A stretch of 40,339 nucleotides of DNA from Bacilli bacterium (GTDB lineage Bacteria; Bacillota_I; Bacilli_A; RFN20; CAG-826), in assembly GCA_024399115.1 (NCBI GenBank), contig JAKSHZ010000015.1, positions 1 through 40,339 of the forward strand. Direction: 5' to 3'. The position numbers and the translations under genes were made by a program. Below the pieces are notes generated by a model. The model was not told the DNA's origin. It searched no databases and worked only from the letters and a program-made list of their open reading frames with translations. Of the stretch, positions 1 through 7,553 are shown one piece after another (positions within the stretch are counted from its first letter, which is position 1; each line of letters starts with the position of its first letter).

Positions 1-19
1 AAAAATTTACAAAGAAAAA

Positions 20-58
20 GGGCGTTAAGATTTTTCATTTCTTAACAGCCCCTTTTTT
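20..58 (+). terminator. Intrinsic terminator of an upstream gene
   Basis: GGGC-GTTAAG (20-29) pairs with CTTAAC-A-GCCC (41-51), with one bulged A and a loop of about 11 nt, and is followed by six T (53-58). This is a textbook Rho-independent terminator. It ends a + strand gene that lies left of the window and separates it from the mobile element. Confidence 0.85.
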
Positions 59-60
59 GT

Positions 61-118
61 CTTGCGAGGCATGATTGCTGCGACCTTCAGAGCACGAACT
101 AGCCGGCATAGCGTTCAG
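61..118. other. Short GC-rich unassigned block
   Basis: These 58 bases are about 57% G+C (33 of 58), well above the surrounding DNA. There is no convincing reading frame. Short self-complementary parts are visible, such as GAAC (96-99) with GTTC (113-116) around a GCCGGC core. It lies between the terminator at 20-58 and the IS200/IS605 left-end hairpin. It may be outer left-end DNA of that element or a remnant of another element or RNA. I cannot assign it. Confidence 0.3.
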
Positions 119-171
119 AAATATACTTCAATAAAACTGACTTCATTCTCTTTTTAGGAAGATGAGCGGGA

Positions 172-197
172 ATCTTCGGTTATTCAATTGCCGAGAT
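172..197 (+). repeat. Left-end hairpin of the IS element
   Basis: ATCT-T-CGG (172-179) pairs with CCGAGAT (191-197), leaving one bulged T. The loop holds ATTCAAT (182-188), which recurs in the right-end hairpin. It is probably the TnpA recognition hairpin. Confidence 0.6.
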
Positions 198-215
198 GAA
201 AGTGATGTGCGTTAT

Positions 216-238
216 AGCGTATAACGTAGTTATACGCT
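216..238 (+). repeat. Perfect 10-bp inverted repeat in the IS leader
   Basis: AGCGTATAAC (216-225) and GTTATACGCT (229-238) are perfect complements around a 3-nt spacer. The repeat sits between the left-end hairpin and tnpA. It may be a second structural element of the left end, or it may act as an operator or RNA hairpin that limits readthrough into tnpA. Confidence 0.6.
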
Positions 239-323
239 TATTTGTTTGGAAAAAATACTAAGACCATATGTCGAAATATTATTTTCTTTGAAAATAAAAG
301 TTAAAGTTTGTGCCACTATATGG

Positions 324-329
324 TATAAT
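324..329 (+). promoter_or_regulatory. -10 box of tnpA
   Basis: A consensus TATAAT ends 6 nt before the tnpA ATG. No good -35 box is visible. Transcription would begin at or next to the start codon, so the message is probably leaderless. Confidence 0.5.
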
Positions 330-335
330 ATCTTT

Positions 336-740
336 ATGGGAAAATTACATCACGGAAGGACATGTGTATATAACGTAAACTACCATATTGTGTGGTCTAC
401 AAAATATCGTCGCAAAGTTCTAAATAGTAAAATCGAGAAAAGGCTCAAAGAAATCTTAACTAAAGTTGCTATTGATAAAGGATTTGAAATTGTAGAAATT
501 GAAGTAGGTTTAAAAGATCATGTTCATGTGTTCGTGTCAGCAATTCCGAAATTATCTATAAGTTATATTGTTAAGATGTTGAAAGGAATTTCTGGAAGAT
601 TGTTAATGAAAGAATTCCCTGAAATTTCTCAATTGCTTTGGAAAGGAGAACTTTGGAATCCATCATATTATGTGGAAACTATTGGTTCTATCAGTGAAGA
701 AGCAATTAAAAAATACATCAATGATCAAGAGAAGGAGTAG
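336..740 (+). CDS. tnpA: IS200/IS605 Y1 transposase TnpA
   Basis: This is a 134-aa HUH/Y1 single-strand transposase, a normal length for IS200-type TnpA. The HUH metal site is His62-Val-His64. The catalytic tyrosine is most likely Tyr127 in the YINDQ motif, with Gln131 as the usual helper, as in the IS608 enzyme. The frame remains open upstream to a TTG at 246, but the ATG at 336 gives the family-length N-terminus (MGKLHHGR) and follows a TATAAT box by 6 nt, so I choose it. It would cut and rejoin the element as a single-stranded circle at the end hairpins. Its stop is 3 nt before tnpB. All active-site residues are present, so it looks functional. Confidence 0.92.
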   Translation: MGKLHHGRTCVYNVNYHIVWSTKYRRKVLNSKIEKRLKEILTKVAIDKGFEIVEIEVGLKDHVHVFVSAIPKLSISYIVKMLKGISGRLLMKEFPEISQLLWKGELWNPSYYVETIGSISEEAIKKYINDQEKE

Positions 741-743
741 AAG

Positions 744-2126
744 ATGCTATTAACAAGAAAAGTCGTTTTAAAAGTTAATGAAACCCAAGCAATCATACTT
801 GGCCATTTAACTATGGCTGCATCTAAACTCTTTAACATTGGTAATTTTGAAAGAAAGGAATATAAAAATCTCGGATTTGAAAAAGAACCGAATTGGTATG
901 AACAAAAGAAAAAACTGAAGGATAATCTTTGGTATAAATCTTTGCCAAGTCAAACAGCTCAAGATGTACTTGCAAATCTTGACGAAGCATGGAAAAGCTT
1001 TAAAAATCTAAAATTCAAATTTGACCATGGAAAAAGATTATCTGGAGAACCTAAATCTCCATATTTCAAAGGTCACAATAGCCACACAAACATTACGTAT
1101 TTAAAAAATTCTTTTAAACTTGAAGGAAATAAAATTAGATTCATGATTCCTAAACTTTTAAAACAATTTTTAAATAAGAAATATCAAATTATTGATAATT
1201 TTTTCTATGTAAAAATAAAGAAACATATTGATGGCATCATCAAAGAAATTACTTTTTCATATTTAAATAAAAACGAATACGAAATGCTAATAAACTATGA
1301 AACATATGCAAAACCAATTAAGAAAGATAATGGAAGACACATATCTATTGATCTTGGAATAACTAATCTAGCAACTATTTACGATAATAAGGGTTATTCT
1401 TTTATTATCTCTGGAAATAGTTATTTATCCACGCTTCATAGATACAATAAATTGATTTCTTATTATCAATCTATTTTCGATAGAGTTAATAAATTAGATG
1501 AGAAAGGAGAAAAAACTAGTAGTCGAATTAGAAAACTTTATCAAAAGAAAAATAAGGTTATAAACTACATAATGCACACTTTGACTCGAAATATCGTTGA
1601 TTATTGTTTAACTAATAACATTTCAAGAGTAATTATCGGTGATATTAAAGGAATTGATGATAAAGAAACTAAACTTATCGGTTATAAGAAAGCAGAGTTT
1701 AATCAAAAACTCCATTCTTTACCATTCAATAAAATTTATTCATTACTTGATTATAAGCTTAAAAAACAAGGAATAATTCTCATCAAACAAGAAGAATCTT
1801 TTACGAGCCAATGTTCCCCGTTATGCAAAGAAGTAAATAAAGATAATGCCCACAAAGAAAATCGTATTCAACGCGGATTATTCAAAGATGGCAACAATGT
1901 TTTTAACGCAGATAGTGTTGGAGCTTTTAATATTCTCAGAAAATATTATCAACTTAATAAAATTAACAAATATCTTAATTGGAAATGTTTATCTAATCCA
2001 ACAAAAATAAGTATCTCTGTAACTTCAAATGAAAACGAAGTAGGAGTAAAGGGTAGGGACTACCCACATATTATCGCAGCAGTAGCTGCGCTTAATGAGA
2101 AGCCTGGCAATTCAATCGCCGGGTAG
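744..2126 (+). CDS. tnpB: TnpB RNA-guided nuclease (IS605 OrfB), atypical RuvC site
   Basis: At 460 aa this is the length of IS605-family TnpB, the ancestor group of Cas12. The RuvC-like site has Asp203 (IDLG) and Asp390 (FNAD). The usual second-motif glutamate is missing: the strand reads VIIGDIKG (297-303), with Gly299 where Glu is expected. Two glutamates lie just before SFTSQ (Glu350, Glu351), where some TnpB lineages carry a relocated catalytic acid. The zinc-ribbon region has only two cysteines (Cys357, Cys361) and lacks the second pair. An AAGGAG site (732-737), overlapping the end of tnpA, lies 6 nt before the ATG, so translation is coupled. The 3' end of the gene also encodes the putative omegaRNA hairpins. 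TnpB would help keep the element in place by cutting donor sites. Confidence 0.9.
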   Translation: MLLTRKVVLKVNETQAIILGHLTMAASKLFNIGNFERKEYKNLGFEKEPNWYEQKKKLKDNLWYKSLPSQTAQDVLANLDEAWKSFKNLKFKFDHGKRLSGEPKSPYFKGHNSHTNITYLKNSFKLEGNKIRFMIPKLLKQFLNKKYQIIDNFFYVKIKKHIDGIIKEITFSYLNKNEYEMLINYETYAKPIKKDNGRHISIDLGITNLATIYDNKGYSFIISGNSYLSTLHRYNKLISYYQSIFDRVNKLDEKGEKTSSRIRKLYQKKNKVINYIMHTLTRNIVDYCLTNNISRVIIGDIKGIDDKETKLIGYKKAEFNQKLHSLPFNKIYSLLDYKLKKQGIILIKQEESFTSQCSPLCKEVNKDNAHKENRIQRGLFKDGNNVFNADSVGAFNILRKYYQLNKINKYLNWKCLSNPTKISISVTSNENEVGVKGRDYPHIIAAVAALNEKPGNSIAG

Positions 2127-2157
2127 TTCACGACAGCCATCTTCAACAGACGGTTGT
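2051..2157 (+). ncRNA. Putative omegaRNA / right-end RNA of the IS element
   Basis: Four hairpins follow in series: GGGTAG/CTACCC (2051-2065), CGCAGC/GCTGCG (2075-2090), CCTGGC/GCCGGG (2103-2123) and ACAGCC/GGTTGT (2133-2157). The first three lie inside the end of tnpB and the last just beyond its stop. TnpB guide RNAs are known to come from exactly this place, with the guide starting at the right boundary of the element. The 5' end and the guide start cannot be fixed here. Confidence 0.55.
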
Positions 2158-2182
2158 GCTTCCTTTATCTAAAAATGTTATG

Positions 2183-2188
2183 TATAAT
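2183..2188 (+). promoter_or_regulatory. Isolated -10 box upstream of a terminator
   Basis: A consensus TATAAT lies about 20 nt before the hairpin that ends at 2245, with no good -35 and no gene between. If used, it would give a transcript of only about 50 nt. It could equally be a chance AT-rich match. Confidence 0.2.
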
Positions 2189-2208
2189 GATAATGAACTT
2201 GCTTGGGA

Positions 2209-2245
2209 GCTTACAGAACTTAACGTCTGTAAGTCCTTTTTATTT
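2209..2245 (+). terminator. Terminator downstream of the IS element
   Basis: CTTACAG (2210-2216) pairs with CTGTAAG (2227-2233), followed by TCCTTTTTATTT. The T-run is on the + strand only. It probably stops tnpB and omegaRNA transcription. Confidence 0.65.
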
Positions 2246-2368
2246 CTAGTCTTCTAGAATAAGCGCAAGAATCAAAATGATTATCACCAATACGAGTATT
2301 TTCATACCGTACCTATAATCCTTTCTTGATAAAGGAGTTTCGATGACTGCTGGAATTACCAGGGACAT
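2246..2368 (-). CDS. Possible 40-aa single-pass membrane peptide
   Basis: A 40-codon frame on the - strand starts with ATG at 2368 and stops with TAG at 2246. An AGGAAG Shine-Dalgarno sequence ends 7 nt before the ATG. The first 20 residues are mixed polar (with SRKDYRYG just before residue 22). Residues 23-38 are almost entirely Ile, Leu, Val and Ala, ending in Glu-Asp, which is the profile of a small membrane-spanning peptide. A second ATG at residue 22 would give an 18- to 19-residue helix. The frame fills much of the gap between the IS element and the next gene. I recognise no family. A small membrane protein, a toxin-like peptide or a chance frame are all possible. Confidence 0.35.
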   Translation of the reverse strand: MSLVIPAVIETPLSRKDYRYGMKILVLVIIILILALILED

Positions 2369-2519
2369 AAAATATCTTCCTACTATATAAGGAGTGTTTT
2401 TTCGAATTTTTTATCAAAAAAGTTAAAAAAGTTTTTATAAAAATGATCTTTATATTCACTTTTAAATAGTTATTTTGGTTTTTATCATTTATGATAATAT
2501 ATATAAAGTTGTTGAAATT

Positions 2520-4598
2520 ATGAAAAAAATTAAATTTATTCCATTTCTTGCATGTTCCCTCATTTCTTTGACTTCTTGCTCATTTATTGAAGGGTTTTTC
2601 AATTCGAAAAAGGAAGAAGAAACAGAAAAAGTAGTGGAAGACTTACAAGTTTACGGAAATGACAAATTAATTAATGAGAATGACATTGTTGAAATCGAAT
2701 CATATTACGATTTCTATTTTTCAGTAAGCATTAAAGGTGGCAACTCAGTTATTAAAAGAATTGAAGTTGAAGATGAAACTATTTTATTAGCGCATTCAAA
2801 AAGCATTTATCCTATTAAACCTGGCCAATGTGGCGTAACAGTCGTTGCTAAGCCAACATGGTCTGAAAAAGAATATGCGAGAAAATTTGTAATAAAATCG
2901 GTATGGAATGATACTTTAGAGTCAATTTATGTTTCTAATAATGAATCTGGAATTGAAGTTGATGAGAATAATAACGTTTCAATTTCTGGCAAAGTGTACG
3001 CAAAATTTAAGAATGGTGTAACAAGATTCATTAGTGGAGATAGTGGTTTAACAATGGAAGTTGATACTGTAAATAGCACATCAACTTATAAGAAAGTTAA
3101 ATTATCTTACACATTAGATGGTAAGACTGTTTCGGTTAGCTATGACGTACCAAATAATAAAGTAAATAAGATTAATAAAACTATATTAAAACAAGGATAT
3201 AACACATATTACGAGAATGGTTACTATAGTAATCGTGGCCATGTAAATACTGAAGGTGATGCTAATTTATTAGCAATTCCAGTTTGGTTTACGGATTCAC
3301 CTAGTTATTTTGATGAAACTTTAAAAGATAGAAACGGAAAGACTCAAAAAGAACAAATAATAGAAGATTTAAACGAAGCTCTTTTTGGAGATCCTATAAG
3401 AAAGAACGATTATTCTTTAAAAACTTATTATAAAGACGAATCATTTGGAAAACTTAACATTAAGGGAAAAGTAAGCGAATGGTTTGAATCAGAATACGTA
3501 AGTTTTAATAACTATCATAGCGATCTTGCGGCTAGAGAAGGAATTCTTAAGGAAGCTTATGATTGGTATGTAAGCACTCATCCAGAAGATTCAACTCAGT
3601 ATGATTGCGTATTTCTTTTCTATGGATCAACTAGATATGGTGGAAAAGGCAACAATTACGGCGCATTTACTTCTCGTATGACAGAAACATATAAAGGTGT
3701 TTCTAATTATGGAATGATTTCAAGTCTATCAATGTATGGATTTACTCATTATGACGATGATGTTAAGGATTTAAGCGATTTAAGCGACCATATGTCTAAC
3801 GATGCTTTAAATTGTGGAACAATTATCCATGAATTTGCTCATACAATGGGTGCGGTTGATTTATATAGCAATAGTTCGCGTTCAGTTGGGGGTTCTACAT
3901 ATTACCCATTCGGAGAATATAGTATGCAATCAGCGGATCAAGCAGGACATGACGCATACCATATGATGGCTTTTAACTGGGCTAACCCATATGTCATAGA
4001 TGAAAATAGTGGTGATGAAATCGAAATAACAATTAACGATTTACATTCTTCTGGTGACGCAATTATCATTTCTCCTTCATGGAATAACTACGATTCTCCA
4101 TTTGATGAATATATGTTGTTGGAGCTTTTTGATACACAAAGTGTCAATACATACAAAGTTTCAGATAGATTTACAGGCGTTAGAGTATACCATGTTGATA
4201 GTAGAATGTTTGACTTAAATACATATTCTCTAACTAGCGATGCAACTACTTATTCTCTTATTCCATTTACAAATACAGTGAATAATTATTCGGGTCCAAA
4301 TAGTCTTGATAGCGTTTTATATAAATATCAAAATTTAGATATTGTTCACCAAATCAGAAAGAATATTGTTAATAGTAAAAAAGAACTAATTGAATACACA
4401 ACAACTGATCACGCAAAGCCTGATAATTGGTTTGTTGAAGGCGATTCTTTCTCTATAGAGAAGTACGCAAAACAATTCTATAACGAAGGTTCTTTTGATG
4501 ATGAAGAAGTTGATTTCAATTGGACTTTTAAGATCGAATCAATTAAGACAACTGAAACTGGTGCTTCTGCTACAATTAAGATCAAAAATTCTAAATAA
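2520..4598 (+). CDS. Secreted lipoprotein, M6-like zinc metalloprotease
   Basis: The protein has about 692 aa, with a lysine-rich start, a hydrophobic stretch and the lipobox LTSC, so it should be anchored to the outer face of the membrane by a lipidated cysteine. An N-terminal region of roughly 200 residues looks like beta-sandwich (Ig-like) domains. The catalytic motif is HEFAHTMGAVDLY, an HExxHxxGxxD zinc site followed by LY, typical of M6 (immune-inhibitor-A-like) peptidases. I start at 2520 because it gives the signal peptide; the frame is open 15 codons further upstream, but those residues do not fit a signal. There is no clear Shine-Dalgarno, and a TATAAA at 2502-2507 lies 12 nt before the ATG, so the leader is very short. 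It probably degrades host or microbial proteins at the cell surface; the substrate is unknown. Confidence 0.8.
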   Translation: MKKIKFIPFLACSLISLTSCSFIEGFFNSKKEEETEKVVEDLQVYGNDKLINENDIVEIESYYDFYFSVSIKGGNSVIKRIEVEDETILLAHSKSIYPIKPGQCGVTVVAKPTWSEKEYARKFVIKSVWNDTLESIYVSNNESGIEVDENNNVSISGKVYAKFKNGVTRFISGDSGLTMEVDTVNSTSTYKKVKLSYTLDGKTVSVSYDVPNNKVNKINKTILKQGYNTYYENGYYSNRGHVNTEGDANLLAIPVWFTDSPSYFDETLKDRNGKTQKEQIIEDLNEALFGDPIRKNDYSLKTYYKDESFGKLNIKGKVSEWFESEYVSFNNYHSDLAAREGILKEAYDWYVSTHPEDSTQYDCVFLFYGSTRYGGKGNNYGAFTSRMTETYKGVSNYGMISSLSMYGFTHYDDDVKDLSDLSDHMSNDALNCGTIIHEFAHTMGAVDLYSNSSRSVGGSTYYPFGEYSMQSADQAGHDAYHMMAFNWANPYVIDENSGDEIEITINDLHSSGDAIIISPSWNNYDSPFDEYMLLELFDTQSVNTYKVSDRFTGVRVYHVDSRMFDLNTYSLTSDATTYSLIPFTNTVNNYSGPNSLDSVLYKYQNLDIVHQIRKNIVNSKKELIEYTTTDHAKPDNWFVEGDSFSIEKYAKQFYNEGSFDDEEVDFNWTFKIESIKTTETGASATIKIKNSK

Positions 4599-4683
4599 TT
4601 GAAAATTTTCAAATATTAAATAATTTTGTGGTAGAATAAATTTATAATTATTCTATTTTTTTGATATAAAGAAGGTAAAAATT

Positions 4684-5991
4684 ATGAAAAGAAGATATTT
4701 AACCCTTTTAGTCGCAGCTATGTCATGCGTTGTTTTAACTGGCTGTCACGCTCATACTGATAAACTAACAGAAATCGGCGATTATTTTTATGAAGCCCCA
4801 ACATATACTGAGTTGGATTTTGATTTTGTAGAAAATTACTTTAGAGAATCTAACGATAACTGGGGTGGTGGATGTTCTGCTATTTCTAAAGTTATCGACG
4901 GAAAAAGAATTGTCGGTAGAAATATGGATTTAAATATCGCGAGAAAATGCGCATACCTTGTAAGAACTGATGTTCCTAAAAAATATGAGACTTTCGGAAT
5001 TTCATTCACTTTTAGAACTATTTCTCCAGATTTAGAAGATGTTAAGAAAAATGGCTTAGGCGAAACATGGGGAAAGGTTTTACCTTTCATGTGCGATGAC
5101 GTTATCAATGAGAAGGGTCTTCATATTGAAATCAACATGAGACATAACGAATTAGACGATAACGGAAACGATGTTTTTGGAGTAGAACATACTAACCCTA
5201 ATGTTTCAAATAGAGTTTATGTATTTGGCATTAGTCAATATTTAGCTCTTAACTGCAAAAATTTACCTGAAGTTAAAGAATATTTAGCTAATAAAGTCGA
5301 CGTATATTCTAAGAAGAATTATTGGAACTATTCTTTCTTAGTAACTGACGCTGAAGGAAACTCTGAACTTTTAGAATTTGGTAAGGGAAAATATCATTTC
5401 GTCGCTCCAGATGAAAATGGTGTAGTTGCTCAAGCTAATTTCTATAGAAATCCTGAATGCAATGCTGTCGAAAAGATTAAAACTGGTACAGGTAGATACG
5501 ATACTTTGATGGCAGGCATCGGTAACGTTAAAAACAAAACAGACATGTATAACTTGATGAAGAAGATTCAATATTCAAGTTTCTATCTTCCTTATGACGA
5601 ATGCAAATCTCAACATTTTGATCCAAGAAGTGAATTAGTTGGTGAAGCTGCTTCCAAAGAAGGATTATCAGCTTTATATAAAACTGTAATGGAAACTGAA
5701 GTTGTTCCAGAAAATATTGGAACAGGTGAAGACTTCATTATGGATGACGCAAACGAATTATTCGTTAAGACTTTGTGTGACTATATTCATTCTTCTATTT
5801 GGGAAATGAGTAGGGAAGAAAAAGCAGAACTCAACTATGTTGATGGTGGAGCAAATGCTTTATGGGAATCAACATTCACTGAAGTTGTTGATCCAAAAGA
5901 AAAGAGCATTCAAGTACGTTTATTTGAGAACGAAAATTATTTATATAAAATTGATTTTAATGGTGTAAAGTCCATCCAAGAAATTAAATAG
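4684..5991 (+). CDS. Lipoprotein Ntn-hydrolase of the choloylglycine / linear amide hydrolase type
   Basis: This 435-aa protein begins with a signal peptide and lipobox LTGC (Cys21). After about 40 residues it has GGGC-SAIS, with Cys64 as the likely nucleophile, followed by GRNMDL (Arg79, Asn80, Asp82). The spacing from Cys to Arg and Asp (15 and 18) is close to that in bile salt hydrolases and penicillin V acylases, which use an N-terminal Cys freed by processing. The family cleaves linear amides such as conjugated bile salts, N-acyl amino acids or N-acyl lactones. The true substrate cannot be told. An AAGAAGG Shine-Dalgarno lies upstream of the ATG. Cleavage at Gly63-Cys64, if it occurs, would separate the enzyme from its lipid anchor. 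It sits next to the surface protease, so the two may form a host-facing pair. Confidence 0.75.
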   Translation: MKRRYLTLLVAAMSCVVLTGCHAHTDKLTEIGDYFYEAPTYTELDFDFVENYFRESNDNWGGGCSAISKVIDGKRIVGRNMDLNIARKCAYLVRTDVPKKYETFGISFTFRTISPDLEDVKKNGLGETWGKVLPFMCDDVINEKGLHIEINMRHNELDDNGNDVFGVEHTNPNVSNRVYVFGISQYLALNCKNLPEVKEYLANKVDVYSKKNYWNYSFLVTDAEGNSELLEFGKGKYHFVAPDENGVVAQANFYRNPECNAVEKIKTGTGRYDTLMAGIGNVKNKTDMYNLMKKIQYSSFYLPYDECKSQHFDPRSELVGEAASKEGLSALYKTVMETEVVPENIGTGEDFIMDDANELFVKTLCDYIHSSIWEMSREEKAELNYVDGGANALWESTFTEVVDPKEKSIQVRLFENENYLYKIDFNGVKSIQEIK

Positions 5992-6019
5992 TTTACCTAA
6001 TTTTTCTTTTGAGTATAAT
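5992..6019 (+). promoter_or_regulatory. Promoter of the YwaF-like gene
   Basis: TTTACC (5992-5997) and TATAAT (6014-6019) are 16 nt apart. The ATG at 6029 follows the -10 by only 9 nt, so the transcript should start within a few bases of the ATG. Confidence 0.6.
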
Positions 6020-6028
6020 ACTATAGGT

Positions 6029-7423
6029 ATGGTTTACACACTTATTGTTTTCGTTATCTGTGCAGCCTTATGCGGAGTTTGCGCTTATATTAGAAAGAAA
6101 AATGTTTCGTTCAATTACAAATTAATTTCTAAAATTTTAGTTATTTCTTTATTAGTAATTTCAATGCTTAAAGCTATTGCTGCTGATGGTTTTACTATTG
6201 TCATTAATGGCGGAGAAATTTACGGAGTAGAATCTGATAAAACAGATATTTTCGAATCAATTATTAGATGCGGACTTCTCGCAACAGAATGTTTAATTTT
6301 CACCTCCCTTATCTTAGATAACAAGAGTGTTAAATGGATTTTGTCTCGTATTTCATTACCATTTATTACATTATCTTTAGTTTATTTTTATTTCAGCGTT
6401 TCATATTTTACGAATCCTGCAAGTTTTGGAATGTATTTTATTCCACCTGTCTTAGCAGCTATTCTCTTAACATTTGAATACGCAATTGTTTTTGCTATTT
6501 GCTTGGGTATCCACTTATTTGACAAAGCCAAATTGGAAACAAAAGAAGAGAAAATCGCAACAATTAAACTTGGGATTATTTCTCAATTAGTATGCATTCC
6601 ATTCTTAGTTTTCGGTGCTATTTTTGGAAGTACTTCTCTAGAAATGTCAGTAATGTCACCTGCACATATTGGATGGATCGTCTCAATTCCTGTTGTATAT
6701 TGCGTAATTTATTTCTTATTTAAGAATGAAAATAAAGATATTAAACTCGCTATGTTAGCGGTGATGTGCTTCTTTTTGATGATTCACATGACTAGCTCAT
6801 TCAAGGTTGGCTATCAAACTAATAGACTTCCTTTACAATTATGTAACTTAGCTCCTTACATCTTTGTTTTATTACTCTTTGTTAGGAAAAAATCTTTATT
6901 CAACTGGATCTATGTTGCTAACCCAGTAGGTGCAATAGTGGCAGTTTTCACATTAGCAGATAGAGATTTCATTTTCTGCTTCTGGATGATCCATTATTTA
7001 GTTGAGCATTTGTATGTTTTTATTATTCCAATTTTATTTGTTACATTTGGCGTATTTGAAAGACCAAGCATTAAACAACTTTTGAAGGATTATTTCATTT
7101 GGTTCAGCATTTATTTTGGTGTTTGCTTACTATTTAACTGCATCCATAACGGTCTTGTTTACCCTAATGCTGGAATCGAATGGATTAACGACGTTAACTT
7201 CTTCTACTTGTTAGATTGCCCAGTTAAGGATGTTTTACCTTTTTATAGTGCGCTTGAATTTATAAAGATTAATTTATTTGGTCAAGAATTCTTCCTTGGA
7301 TACATTGGATTTATTTATGTTGTGTTCAGCGCTCTCTCATTCCTTCTTTATTACATTCAAGAAGGTATCTTTAAATTAACTGAGATAATCAAAAATCGTA
7401 AAACCAAGGTTGCGAATAACTAA
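6029..7423 (+). CDS. Polytopic membrane protein, YwaF/TMEM164-like
   Basis: This is a 464-aa protein with about ten to twelve hydrophobic helices and almost no soluble domain. The stretch LPLQLCNLAPYIFVLLLF followed by a hydrophobic segment and WMIHYLVEHLYVF resembles the TIGR02206/YwaF family, whose members share a conserved P-x-x-LC motif and a late His. The biochemical role of that family in bacteria is not established. It has no Shine-Dalgarno, and the ATG sits 9 nt after a TATAAT box. A terminator follows. The family call rests on motif memory rather than an alignment. Confidence 0.6.
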   Translation: MVYTLIVFVICAALCGVCAYIRKKNVSFNYKLISKILVISLLVISMLKAIAADGFTIVINGGEIYGVESDKTDIFESIIRCGLLATECLIFTSLILDNKSVKWILSRISLPFITLSLVYFYFSVSYFTNPASFGMYFIPPVLAAILLTFEYAIVFAICLGIHLFDKAKLETKEEKIATIKLGIISQLVCIPFLVFGAIFGSTSLEMSVMSPAHIGWIVSIPVVYCVIYFLFKNENKDIKLAMLAVMCFFLMIHMTSSFKVGYQTNRLPLQLCNLAPYIFVLLLFVRKKSLFNWIYVANPVGAIVAVFTLADRDFIFCFWMIHYLVEHLYVFIIPILFVTFGVFERPSIKQLLKDYFIWFSIYFGVCLLFNCIHNGLVYPNAGIEWINDVNFFYLLDCPVKDVLPFYSALEFIKINLFGQEFFLGYIGFIYVVFSALSFLLYYIQEGIFKLTEIIKNRKTKVANN

Positions 7424-7448
7424 AACTCAATTCAACTCATTATGTAAG

Positions 7449-7475
7449 GCACTTTCTTAAGTGCTTTTCTTTTTA
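7449..7475 (+). terminator. Terminator after the YwaF-like gene
   Basis: GCACTT (7449-7454) and AAGTGC (7459-7464) form a hairpin with a TCTT loop, followed by TTTTCTTTTT. Confidence 0.85.
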
Positions 7476-7553
7476 TATCAATTAAAAAGAAGCATATTAA
7501 TTCATTTAAATTAATTATTATGAAATAATATTTAAAAATCGAAAGGGGTTACT

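Larger units (their letters stand above)
150..2165 (+). mobile_element. IS200/IS605-family insertion sequence with tnpA and tnpB
   Basis: The element carries an intact Y1 transposase (tnpA) and an intact tnpB on the same strand. Each end has a hairpin with the same loop. The left hairpin (172-197, stem ATCT/CGG with one bulge) and the right hairpin (2103-2123, stem CCTGGC/GCCGGG) both present ATTCAAT in the loop (182-188 and 2110-2116). TnpA of this family recognises such subterminal hairpins in single-stranded DNA, so the matching pair argues for a complete, recently mobile element. These elements make no target-site duplication, so the exact outer ends cannot be fixed from this sequence; the coordinates given are approximate. 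Confidence 0.8.

Noticed and set aside
246..335. TTG start giving a 164-aa TnpA
   Set aside because: The extra 30 residues are not typical of TnpA, and the -10 box of the gene lies inside that stretch. The ATG at 336 is preferred.
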